In this document: piece after piece, positions 1 through 6,818 of the stretch
How the letters are laid out: the number at the start of each line of letters is the position of its first letter
Numbering within the stretch: the stretch's first letter is position 1
Assembly: GCA_016840285.1 (NCBI GenBank)
Contig: JAEOSR010000054.1
Location: 1 to 9,964, forward strand
Length of the DNA: 9,964 nucleotides
From: Candidatus Hodarchaeota archaeon
Lineage (GTDB): Archaea; Asgardarchaeota; Heimdallarchaeia; Hodarchaeales; Hodarchaeaceae
Reading direction: 5' to 3'
The notes under the pieces: model-generated
What the model was told of the DNA's origin: nothing
The model's input: only the letters and a program-made list of their open reading frames with translations
The model's database searches: none
Made by a program: the position numbers and the translations under genes

Positions 1-1289
1 ATAGCACAGACTGCAGCGACTGGTCCTATTAGTAATAACCCGAGTGTTCCATTGAATGGTTCCGTTGCAGAGTACGTTGCGCCAAAAACTCCCAAGATAA
101 TCCCCATTAGTTGGACTGCAACACCCCCTGCGAAACGGGTTAACAAACCCTGGGAGGCAAAATGCATTGCTTCTCGTCGAGTTCCAGTCACCTGTTCATC
201 ATAATCTGTGATATCAGATATGATAGAATCAGGAAGAATTAACAAGGGAGCTGCTGGAATACCTAGGAGTAGTACTACAGCAAGCGTATGAAACAGTTCA
301 AAATCGGGAATTAATCCCACTGTCGCAAGTAATACAGTAATTACTGCAGCGACAAGCATTGCATTTAAGGCTGCTTTCTTTTTACCTACTTTGTTGATCC
401 AATACATCGCAGGAGCTACTGCTATAATCCCAGTAATTACAAAGGCACCAGGAAGGAAAGAGGATACTATAGACTCCTCACCTTTATAGACCACATGTCT
501 CCCAAAATCTGGCAGCATGGTTATCAACATAGATTGAAAAGCGGTCATAAATATTGTATAACCAAGATAGGGCAAAAAGGGTTTGTTTCTGAATGTTACT
601 CTCAACGCTTCAATTATCCCAAATGTTGGTGTTTCAGGGATTTCGGGTGATTCTTTTATACCAAATGCAGCAATATAGAAGCAAATTATAAAGAATAATG
701 CGAGTACTATTGAAATCATAAAAGCAAGGTCTTCGAGTAGTGCTCCAATTATGGCACCAAGAATTGTTCCCACGAGATAAAATCCTTGACGATATGTGGA
801 AATGCTCGTCCGTTCTTCAGGAGTTGGACAGATTTCAGGTATGATTGATAAGTAAACACACACTGTTGCAGCGTATGCAGCATTATAAATTGCCACGAAG
901 AAAGCTAACCAAATTATTGGAAAAAATAAATCTGTTGCATTGGTAGGAACCAAGTATATTGCAATAAAACTCAAAGCGATGATGGGAGAACCCAGGATTA
1001 ACCATGGTTTTCGTCGTCCAAAACGTGATGAGACCGTTTTATCTGATAACCATCCTGCTACTGGATTCATTAAAGCTTGGACCCACCACCCGATTGCCAA
1101 AGATGTCCCAAGTAGCGTGCTGATGATTGCCTCATTAGCTTCAAAAAAAGTTGGTTCAAAAACTACGTTTTTATAGTAAAAGAAGGTAAATACAGTAAAA
1201 ACAGCACCAATCAATGCGTTTCCGAAAGTTGCAATTGAGTACGCAAACTTTTGGAATCGACTTGCAGAAAACATTTGTGGTTGAGCCAT
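1..1289 (-). CDS. MFS_2/GPH-type sugar:cation symporter, partial (3' end beyond window)
   Basis: This reads open for 429 codons from the ATG at 1289 to the left edge, so the C-terminus is missing. The family (glycoside-pentoside-hexuronide:cation symporters, MFS superfamily) moves sugars or related solutes with Na+ or H+ across the cytoplasmic membrane. Visible support: many hydrophobic segments; the loop 2-3 signature NPVAGWLSDKTVSSRFGRR followed by KPW (about residues 75-96); and the late cytoplasmic signature from D354, with ISDITDYDEQVTGTRREAM followed by HF, matching the family's D(x)2DYDE...G.RREG pattern. Family members are usually 450-500 residues, so perhaps 20-70 are missing. The start is set by AGGTGA at 1296-1301, six bases before the ATG. 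The gene is divergent from the coiled-coil gene at 1589. The substrate cannot be read from sequence; the family call is firm. Confidence 0.9.
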   Translation of the reverse strand, partial: MAQPQMFSASRFQKFAYSIATFGNALIGAVFTVFTFFYYKNVVFEPTFFEANEAIISTLLGTSLAIGWWVQALMNPVAGWLSDKTVSSRFGRRKPWLILGSPIIALSFIAIYLVPTNATDLFFPIIWLAFFVAIYNAAYAATVCVYLSIIPEICPTPEERTSISTYRQGFYLVGTILGAIIGALLEDLAFMISIVLALFFIICFYIAAFGIKESPEIPETPTFGIIEALRVTFRNKPFLPYLGYTIFMTAFQSMLITMLPDFGRHVVYKGEESIVSSFLPGAFVITGIIAVAPAMYWINKVGKKKAALNAMLVAAVITVLLATVGLIPDFELFHTLAVVLLLGIPAAPLLILPDSIISDITDYDEQVTGTRREAMHFASQGLLTRFAGGVAVQLMGIILGVFGATYSATEPFNGTLGLLLIGPVAAVCA

Positions 1290-1295
1290 TATTTT

Positions 1296-1301
1296 TCACC
1301 T
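1296..1301 (-). promoter_or_regulatory. Shine-Dalgarno site of the MFS transporter
   Basis: AGGTGA on the minus strand, followed by six bases (AAAATA) and the ATG at 1289. The same AGGTGA plus six-base layout recurs before the small gene at 5244, which makes it a useful local standard for choosing starts. Confidence 0.75.
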
Positions 1302-1444
1302 ATAGAAAATTAGTCGGGTAAAGCCCCTTCTCTCTACACAAATAAAAGAATTATGTTCAATTTTTTGAGAAAATCTAGGATGAAACAAGACCTTATCTTT
1401 CATTGTATTCTCATTTCTTGAATTCTACCTTTTATAGTGTAACG

Positions 1445-1454
1445 TTTTTATATA
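1445..1454 (+). promoter_or_regulatory. candidate archaeal TATA box for the coiled-coil gene
   Basis: TTTTTATATA is close to the archaeal TATA consensus (TTTAWATA-like). A start about 25 bases downstream would fall near 1475-1480, giving an untranslated leader of roughly 110 bases before the TTG at 1589. That leader is long for an archaeon, so a second, weaker promoter nearer the gene is possible. The element is partly symmetric and could also be read on the minus strand. Confidence 0.4.
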
Positions 1455-1464
1455 GAATTTGACC

Positions 1465-1480
1465 CTAGATAGCTACCTAG
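1465..1480. repeat. 16-bp near-perfect palindrome at the predicted transcription start
   Basis: CTAGATAGCTACCTAG reads as its own reverse complement except for one symmetric pair (A at 1469 against C at 1476). It begins ten bases after the TATA box, where a transcription start would be expected, which is a typical place for a repressor operator. The role is inferred only from position and symmetry. Confidence 0.4.
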
Positions 1481-1576
1481 AAACAATCATTTTGATTTCA
1501 TTGAGATTGACACGGATAATAGTACATGTAGTGATTATTCCAATAAATTAGATAACCCTTCTCATTTATGAAGCCT

Positions 1577-1582
1577 GGAGGT
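1577..1582 (+). promoter_or_regulatory. Shine-Dalgarno site that fixes a TTG start for the coiled-coil gene
   Basis: GGAGGT lies inside the longest possible reading frame, after the ATG at 1568, and is followed by six bases (AATATT) and an in-frame TTG at 1589. The ATG at 1568 has no such site upstream. The TTG is therefore the better start. Confidence 0.75.
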
Positions 1583-1588
1583 AATATT

Positions 1589-2869
1589 TTGAGTGAAGAA
1601 ACAGGAGAAAATTTAGCTGAAGTCAAAGCATCTCTAGAAATGGTTTTTAACAATATTAGAACCTTAAAAAGAGAAGTCCTTTATGTTAATCAAAAGCTAA
1701 GTAGCTTAGATTCAACTATTCAAGACATTGAAGAATTTAGTTCTAAATTTATTGAAACAGAGAAAATATTGGGTGATTTGAAAACCTCTATTCAGGAATT
1801 AAACCCCCTTTCCAAAGAAATTCACGAAATAAAGCACACAATATCGGTATTGCAACAAACTCTTGGTGATCAAACAACAAAACAAGCAGACTTACTCAAT
1901 CCAGTAAATGAAGCAATAACCAATGTACAGTCTAAGCTAACGACATTTGATCATGATTTATTAAAGATTCCAACTTTAGAAGAGAGTATTGCTAAATTGG
2001 AGGGTTCGTTTCAAGAACTTAATGTATCTTTTTCTCATCAGGAGGCTAAAATAACTGAAATTCAAGCAACTCTAAGTAATATATCCCCTTCAGTCGACGC
2101 TCTAAAGAGTAATTATGAAAAAAATAACGAAATTATTCAAAAATTGGAAGAAGGGATCATAGAATATAAAACAACAACAGAAGAGAAGTTAGATCAATTA
2201 ATGAATGATTCAGTTACAAAAGCTATCGATGAATTTGGATCAAAGTTTGAGAGTTTAAATACGCGTATCACCAACATTGAGAGTAGCTTCGAAGAGACAA
2301 ATACTAATGTAACAAATTCCATGAATCAAATTCAAGAGGTTACTACTAGTACATCAGGTTTTTTAAATAGAATTCAGAATCTAGAAGAGAAAGCCGGGAT
2401 CTCTACTGGTGATTTAATTAGTACAGGGTTTGATAATCTGGGAATGCTTCAACAACTAATTACCGACTTATTAGGTAGGGAAAAAGTAGATCAACACATC
2501 CCAAGAGAAGCTGGTCAGGATCCTGTAATGGTGATCAAAGGACTGAAGGGGATTATTCGTGACATTAGTTGTATTGATGAGACTAATAGTCTCAACACAT
2601 CAGAAATTTTGTTAAACTATTCCGAAACATCTGATGGTAGAGCTGATAGACGAGCATTGATTGTAAATTTCAATAAAGATATCCAAAGGGTATTAGAAAT
2701 TGGGCAATCAGTATTGATGGATATTGGTCAAAAAAGGATGCAAACTCGGAATTTCATCGAAGAGATACGAAATCTAGCCCGGCAATGGACTAGTGAAGAT
2801 GATATCCGAGGAGAATCTGGTGTTTTTATGGCTCTAGACTTATTGGAAACCTTAGAAAAGGAATTTTAA
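1589..2869 (+). CDS. long coiled-coil protein with C-terminal helical domain, function unknown
   Basis: I do not recognise the family. The 426-residue product is soluble, with no signal peptide or membrane span. Residues about 10-270 are rich in Glu, Lys, Gln, Ser and Thr with regularly spaced Leu/Ile (for example KLSSLDSTIQDIEEF and LKTSIQELNPLSKEIHEI), which indicates a long coiled coil. Residues about 278-426 lose the heptads and look like a compact helical domain (LGMLQQLITDLLGREK near its start, RNLARQW and FMALDLLETLEKEF at the end). A structural, scaffolding or tethering role is possible, but nothing ties it to a partner. The start is TTG, set by GGAGGT at 1577; an ATG at 1568 would add seven residues but lacks a ribosome site. 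It converges on the Mrp-type gene, and the two stop codons share TTAA at 2866-2869. Confidence 0.85.
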   Translation: MSEETGENLAEVKASLEMVFNNIRTLKREVLYVNQKLSSLDSTIQDIEEFSSKFIETEKILGDLKTSIQELNPLSKEIHEIKHTISVLQQTLGDQTTKQADLLNPVNEAITNVQSKLTTFDHDLLKIPTLEESIAKLEGSFQELNVSFSHQEAKITEIQATLSNISPSVDALKSNYEKNNEIIQKLEEGIIEYKTTTEEKLDQLMNDSVTKAIDEFGSKFESLNTRITNIESSFEETNTNVTNSMNQIQEVTTSTSGFLNRIQNLEEKAGISTGDLISTGFDNLGMLQQLITDLLGREKVDQHIPREAGQDPVMVIKGLKGIIRDISCIDETNSLNTSEILLNYSETSDGRADRRALIVNFNKDIQRVLEIGQSVLMDIGQKRMQTRNFIEEIRNLARQWTSEDDIRGESGVFMALDLLETLEKEF

Positions 2870-3675
2870 TCACGCGAAGCTGTATCAATTTTTTCCAGAA
2901 TTTTCTCTGCAAGAGGTTTGAAATACTCAAAAGCTTGCGATAATCCTTTATCTTCATCAGCTCTAATTTGAGGATCAAGGGGTATTTGCCCTAACAATTC
3001 TGTACCAAATTCTTCAGCCATTTTTTTACCGCCCCCTTCTCCAAAGAGTGTGTGCGTTGACCCGCATTTAGGGCAAATGAAGGACGACATATTCTCTACA
3101 ACACCAATAACAGGACGATCCATCTTTCGAGACATGATCAATGACTTCCCAGTATCAAGAAGACTTATTTCCTGTGGGGTAGTAACAATCACAACTCCAT
3201 CCATTTCAGGAATCATTTGCATCACAGAGATAGCTTCGTCCCCTGTTCCTGGTGGCATGTCAAAAATCAACACCTCTAAGTTACCCCATGTGAAATCCGT
3301 AAGAAATTGCCTGAGGGCTTTAATCTTCAGCGGTCCACGCCAAATGACAGGAGTAGAAGGGGAGTCCAAAAAGAAGGCCATTGAAACGATCTTAAGTCCT
3401 TGTGGCCCTTTTATTGGCGCGAATTTATCATCCTTGGATGATTCCACCCTTTTGCCCTCCACGCCTAGGATCTTCGGAATATTTGGGCCGGAGAAGTCTA
3501 AATCAGCGATACCAACTTTTCCCTTTGGAAATTTCTCCGCGAAAGCCAAGGCTAGATTGGCTGCAACAGTTGACTTTCCTACACCTCCTTTTCCAGAAAG
3601 GACCACAATTTTTCTTTTAACCTTTTTCATTTGAGTTTTGATTTCTTGCTCGAGTTGTTGTAGATCCGATTGCAT
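2866..3675 (-). CDS. Mrp/NBP35-family P-loop ATPase, iron-sulfur cluster carrier
   Basis: 269 residues. Members of this family (ApbC/Mrp in bacteria, Nbp35/Cfd1 in eukaryotes) are cytosolic dimeric ATPases that bind an Fe-S cluster and pass it to target proteins. Visible in order: a basic helical N-terminus; the deviant Walker A GKGGVGKST at about 28-36; IADLDFSGPN (Walker A' / switch I area); the switch II stretch IFDMPPGTGDEA near 137-149; TTPQEISLLD; and the bridging CPKC at about 201-204, the pair that holds the cluster between subunits. Length is normal for the short archaeal form, without the DUF59 domain. The ATG at 3675 is preferred because GAAGGAAG lies five bases upstream and the usual N-terminus begins there. 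The frame extends to a TTG at 3780 without a ribosome site. A minus-strand CAAAACC-TATAAC near 3739-3750 may be its promoter. Confidence 0.93.
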   Translation of the reverse strand: MQSDLQQLEQEIKTQMKKVKRKIVVLSGKGGVGKSTVAANLALAFAEKFPKGKVGIADLDFSGPNIPKILGVEGKRVESSKDDKFAPIKGPQGLKIVSMAFFLDSPSTPVIWRGPLKIKALRQFLTDFTWGNLEVLIFDMPPGTGDEAISVMQMIPEMDGVVIVTTPQEISLLDTGKSLIMSRKMDRPVIGVVENMSSFICPKCGSTHTLFGEGGGKKMAEEFGTELLGQIPLDPQIRADEDKGLSQAFEYFKPLAEKILEKIDTASRD

Positions 3676-3899
3676 ATATACTTCCTTCAATAATAAGTTA
3701 ATGCATACCTTACATCTCTTTCGGTACGCTAGTAATTTGTTATAGGTTTTGAGGCAATTAACAGTTGAAAACCTTGGCAAATAAGAAGTTATGGTCTTTA
3801 ATCAGTCACAATTAAGTTACATTATTTACCTCATAAGTAGTGTTTTCTTCCGATACTCACTTGAGAGATGATGATATCGGTCTGCTTAAGGGAAGTTCA

Positions 3900-4694
3900 A
3901 TGTCTTTAAAGCTTGAACAACTTTCTCAACGGACGCTAGAATTGATTCATCCATCAGAAAAGCTGATCATCCAGAAAGTCGTGATTGGACTACTTTATAC
4001 TGGAATTCAATTGGTGAATGGCACTGTAGGAGTATCATATACTCTGACGGATCGACACGCTGACATTAATGCTTATCACCAGCTGTTACAGAAAGGATTT
4101 CTCTCAGAAAAAACTTTACCTGAATTAATAAAATATTGCTCTTCTGAATACGCAATATTAAGGACAATTGGTGTCGCTGCGCTGAATACTTATTCTCAAG
4201 CTCATATTGACTATACTACTGCTTCAAACCAGGATGTAAGCGAGCTATTAGACCTGGCACCAGATTGTATAGTCGGGATGGTTGGAAATATTCACCCGCT
4301 AACGCGTCATTTGAGTGAGAAGAATGTATCAATGAGAATCCTCGATAAATTTACTCCCACACCAGCCACAAGAAACATCACTCCTGCGTCCAAGGTCTCA
4401 GATTTAGGAAATGTTGATCACATTGTGATATCTGGTTCTGCATTGGTTTTTAATACTTTTGATGACATAATAGGGCTACTTTCCCAGATTTCTGGCAATA
4501 AAATCCTCGTAGGCCCATCTGCACAAATTTTGCCAGAAATGGCTTTTCAAATGGGATTTTCAGCCATTGGGAGTTCAAGGATTATAAATGTTGAAGAGAC
4601 ACTCCGCATCCTTCAAGAAGGAGGAGGATACAGATTTTTTAAAAAATATACAAAAAAATATTCCTTTATCAAGAAATTTGAGATACTTCCTTAG
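3900..4694 (+). CDS. DUF4213/DUF364 protein (putative heavy-metal chelation family)
   Basis: 264 residues. An N-terminal DUF4213-type domain (about 5-95) contains GTVGVSYTLTDRH at 41-53, matching the family's GvGlaYT pattern. A C-terminal Rossmann-like DUF364 domain (about 105-245) shows VGMVGNIHPL (125-134), ISGSALVFNTFDDII (177-191, the family's 'TGsalvNgT' strand) and LVGPSAQILPEMAFQMG (203-219, the 'lvGPsaplpp.lf..G' motif). The two-domain order and length fit the family. Its role is unproven; heavy-metal or cofactor handling was proposed from structure and genomic context. The ATG at 3900 follows AAGGGAAG by four bases; an upstream GTG at 3840 would add 20 residues without a convincing ribosome site. 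It is divergent from the Mrp-type gene, with about 220 bases between them for both promoters. Neighbourhood with an Fe-S carrier is suggestive of metal biology but is not an operon. Confidence 0.87.
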   Translation: MSLKLEQLSQRTLELIHPSEKLIIQKVVIGLLYTGIQLVNGTVGVSYTLTDRHADINAYHQLLQKGFLSEKTLPELIKYCSSEYAILRTIGVAALNTYSQAHIDYTTASNQDVSELLDLAPDCIVGMVGNIHPLTRHLSEKNVSMRILDKFTPTPATRNITPASKVSDLGNVDHIVISGSALVFNTFDDIIGLLSQISGNKILVGPSAQILPEMAFQMGFSAIGSSRIINVEETLRILQEGGGYRFFKKYTKKYSFIKKFEILP

Positions 4695-5079
4695 TTGATT
4701 ACATACTAATTCGCTATCATGAGGGGAGAAGTGAGGTAAAATCAATGTTAGAGTTCCTCGGATAATCAAGATTTCAGAAGGGACATTATAAGGAAACATA
4801 ATACCAGAGATCTTACTCATGTACATATGGAGAGTAAGCTATCATAAGGATTATTTCCTAATATTCTTTTGTAGAGTACTCTTTCATGGCTAAATATTAT
4901 CTTTCATTGCCTTAAGATGATTGTTCTTTTTTATCTGATATACACAGAATGTTTATTTCGTCACCGTGCCATCATTAGCAGGGATATTTCCATTGATTGA
5001 CCTACTCTCGATTTAAGGTTATTTTAATTTTGTTCTTATCAAGTAGGAGTATGCTTTATTTGTTCTTCTTTCGTTATTC
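4695..5079. other. gene-poor intergenic stretch with an SD-preceded mini-ORF
   Basis: About 385 bases with no gene I can support. A good ribosome site (GAGGT at 4733-4737) is followed seven bases later by ATG at 4745, but the frame stops after six codons (TAA at 4763-4765); an overlapping six-codon frame starts at 4719. They may be remnants, leader peptides or chance. A T-rich TTTTTTATC near 4926-4934 resembles a TATA box, but nothing credible starts downstream of it. No tRNA, repeat array or hairpin terminator was seen. Confidence 0.5.
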
Positions 5080-5244
5080 CTACTCAAAAGCTGGGGGGGC
5101 AGCACCACCACCAGTTATACCACTGCCACCAATGACAGTAGCGGATAGTAGGAACAGTATTATTGTGAAGAACAATGGAAGCAGCTTCCATATTGTTAAT
5201 TCAACGTCTAGTTTTCTTTCTCTTATTCTTATGGTTCTTTTCAA
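5080..5244 (-). CDS. small single-span membrane protein, 54 residues, unknown function
   Basis: A short minus-strand gene. The start is TTG at 5244, with AGGTGA at 5251-5256 exactly six bases upstream, the same layout as the transporter gene. The product has a strongly basic N-terminus (MKRTIRIRERKLDVE), a hydrophobic span at about residues 18-38 (WKLLPLFFTIILFLLSATV) and a Gly/Ala/Pro-rich tail (GGSGITGGGAAPPAFE). The positive N-terminus followed by one span suggests a membrane protein with its tail outside, or a signal peptide releasing a very short secreted peptide. No family is recognised. It overlaps, antisense, the upstream part of the regulator frame if that gene began at 5175; its Arg/Lys codons produce the hydrophobic residues seen in that frame. 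The composition is coherent and the SD is strong, but conservation has not been tested. Confidence 0.55.
   Translation of the reverse strand: MKRTIRIRERKLDVELTIWKLLPLFFTIILFLLSATVIGGSGITGGGAAPPAFE
5171..5197. repeat. inverted repeat around an ATG (12-base arms, 2-base bulge)
   Basis: ATGGAAGC-A-GCTTCCAT is a perfect 8-base inverted repeat with a one-base centre (5175-5191). With a two-base bulge the arms extend to AACAATGGAAGC against GCTTCC-AT-ATTGTT. It spans codons for residues 16-24 of the small minus-strand gene and the alternative ATG (5175) of the plus-strand regulator. It could be an operator for the regulator gene, an RNA hairpin or a coincidence. Confidence 0.4.
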
Positions 5245-5250
5245 CTTTTT

Positions 5251-5256
5251 TCACCT
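5251..5256 (-). promoter_or_regulatory. Shine-Dalgarno site of the 54-residue membrane protein
   Basis: AGGTGA on the minus strand, six bases (AAAAAG) before the TTG at 5244. This site is the main evidence that the small minus-strand frame is translated and that the plus-strand frame in the same place is its shadow. Confidence 0.55.
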
Positions 5257-5291
5257 TTTATTGCTTAAAGTCGTTCGTTTTAGTGTCGAAT

Positions 5292-6818
5292 ATGTTCATC
5301 CGGAGAATTTCTCTAGATAAAACATACGGAAATCGGTATGGTTTAGAAAGACTTAAAACTTTTCTCTGCGCAGTTGAACGCATGGTAGGATCAGTTCTCT
5401 CATCTCTTGAGGAAATCCGACAAAAACAATCAGCTTACCAGATTGATCAATTCGTATTAGATTTTTTGGACATTTGGAACCTTATCCATCAAAAAGCTCC
5501 TAATCTTTCTATCAAAGATATTCAAGATTTCACGAAGGAAATTCTTGACTCAATAACATTACCCTTTTACCAAAAATACAGCAAACAACCGTGGATCGAA
5601 AAATACGACACATGGGTTGAGAATTACTTTTCTATTGTGATTAACTGGATTGGAAAAGGACGTATCATGTTTCCATTGCGGTTAATCACCTATGAAATCG
5701 TCTACCATGAAGAGAATCTATTAGAATTCTTCATTCGGAAGATTCGCACGAAAGAAATTAGTGGTACAGTAGATAATCTGTTCAATCTTTTATTCCCAAA
5801 ATTAATTAACGTTTCCATACCCCTATCAGAAACCGATTTAATAATACTTAAAGCTCTTCAGGCACTACAATCTGGGAGTAAAGACATTTTTAAGGGCACC
5901 AATATGGACACTTGCTCACAAGAAGTAAATGTGTCTACAAGGACAATCGCTCGAAGAATTAATATCATTAATTTTCTCCAGATCCCTATAGCCATGCACT
6001 TCTTGGATATGGCGCAATTAGGGTATGAAACTTTTCTTCTCACTCACTTCAACCCCATCTCAGACAAATTAAAACCTTATTGTTACCTTTCTGTAGATCT
6101 TGCAATTAGTCAATTTAGTTTATTACAAATCCCTATGAATAAGAGTAAAGTGTACCTACAAGCCCAAGATGACCTTGAACCTACGATTTTCCACCAACTC
6201 GATAAGCGAATTCAGAATTGGAACCTTTCTGGGTTAGGAGTTGGGAAAGATGGCTGGAAAATCTCACCTGCATTTATATACTGCGACCCTCTTGTGAATA
6301 TCTTGTCACCTTCCCCTACCATGGAGGTTAGTTTAAAACCTGGCCTTGATCACTTTAGAAAACTGACTCCAGCCGATATTAAAATTCTGGAGTTTATCAC
6401 AACCACAGGCGCTCTGAAGAATAAGAAACAGCTCAGCAAACAAATTAATGTTTCCCTTCCGAAGGTCAGTGAACGATTAGATGAGTATCAGGAAAAGAAT
6501 CTGATCTATAAAATTTATCAATATTTCAATATCGGTCTGGATTTAAGCATTTCTTTCTGTCTCACGACCCCCACAGAACATAACATCCCTTGGATTCAAC
6601 ATTTTCTCACATTCCCGAAAATTGATGTTTTTTATGATATTGACCCTGAAAGGTCTCTCTTCTTTGGTCATGTAAAACTTCCTTCTAAATGGTTCAAAGA
6701 TTTTGCTCGTAAAGTCCGAAGGTTGAAGAAAGATTTCAAGGACCTTAAATTTTATTATACAGTTGATCCTCCGGACATTCCAAAATGGAGTTTAACCCTT
6801 TCTGACACTTATTTCTAA
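5292..6818 (+). CDS. large two-HTH regulator-like protein with a possible internal duplication
   Basis: 508 residues from ATG 5292. The family is not recognised by name. Residues 1-170 are helical. Two similar blocks follow. In the first (about 177-295), LSETDLIILKALQALQSGSK is followed by a probable helix-turn-helix (CSQEVNVSTRTIARRINII) and then LGYETFLLTHF. In the second (about 358-480), LTPADIKILEFITTTG is followed by a second helix-turn-helix (KQLSKQINVSLPKVSERLDE) and then IGLDLSISFCL. The order HTH then alpha/beta strand region recalls Lrp/AsnC regulators, so a DNA-binding, ligand-sensing role is inferred. The frame extends to ATG 5175, adding 39 hydrophobic residues, but that part overlaps the small minus-strand gene and has only a weak GTGA upstream. 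ATG 5292 has no SD either, so the start is unsettled. The stop at 6818 is followed by a T-run. Confidence 0.8.
   Translation: MFIRRISLDKTYGNRYGLERLKTFLCAVERMVGSVLSSLEEIRQKQSAYQIDQFVLDFLDIWNLIHQKAPNLSIKDIQDFTKEILDSITLPFYQKYSKQPWIEKYDTWVENYFSIVINWIGKGRIMFPLRLITYEIVYHEENLLEFFIRKIRTKEISGTVDNLFNLLFPKLINVSIPLSETDLIILKALQALQSGSKDIFKGTNMDTCSQEVNVSTRTIARRINIINFLQIPIAMHFLDMAQLGYETFLLTHFNPISDKLKPYCYLSVDLAISQFSLLQIPMNKSKVYLQAQDDLEPTIFHQLDKRIQNWNLSGLGVGKDGWKISPAFIYCDPLVNILSPSPTMEVSLKPGLDHFRKLTPADIKILEFITTTGALKNKKQLSKQINVSLPKVSERLDEYQEKNLIYKIYQYFNIGLDLSISFCLTTPTEHNIPWIQHFLTFPKIDVFYDIDPERSLFFGHVKLPSKWFKDFARKVRRLKKDFKDLKFYYTVDPPDIPKWSLTLSDTYF

Larger units (their letters stand above)
1290..1588. other. divergent intergenic region with promoters for the transporter and coiled-coil genes
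   Basis: No credible gene in either strand. For the plus-strand gene it holds a TATA box at 1445-1454 and a near-perfect dyad at 1465-1480, listed separately. For the minus-strand transporter, an AT-rich TTTTATTT-like element (minus strand, about 1340-1350) could serve as a TATA box with a leader of about 25-30 bases; this is weak. No tRNA-like arms or strong terminator hairpin were seen. Confidence 0.6.

Noticed and set aside
100..108. Search for tRNA or CRISPR signatures across the window
   Set aside because: No GTTCRANNC-type T-arm in an intergenic position and no regularly spaced repeats; GTTCGAAAG near 7421 lies inside a coding region.
940..1176. Plus-strand frame of 78 codons
   Set aside because: Lies entirely antisense to the transporter gene, whose frame carries clear family motifs; no ribosome site.
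3050..3634. Plus-strand frame of 194 codons
   Set aside because: Antisense shadow of the Mrp-type ATPase; the minus frame has the Walker A and CPKC motifs.
4575..4826. Minus-strand frame of 83 codons
   Set aside because: Overlaps the DUF364 domain antisense, has no SD before its ATG, and its composition is that of a shadow.
4997..5320. Plus-strand frame of 107 codons with a Pro-rich stretch
   Set aside because: TTG start without SD; the Pro and Phe/Leu-rich parts are the antisense image of the Gly-rich tail and Lys/Arg-rich start of the 54-residue minus-strand gene.
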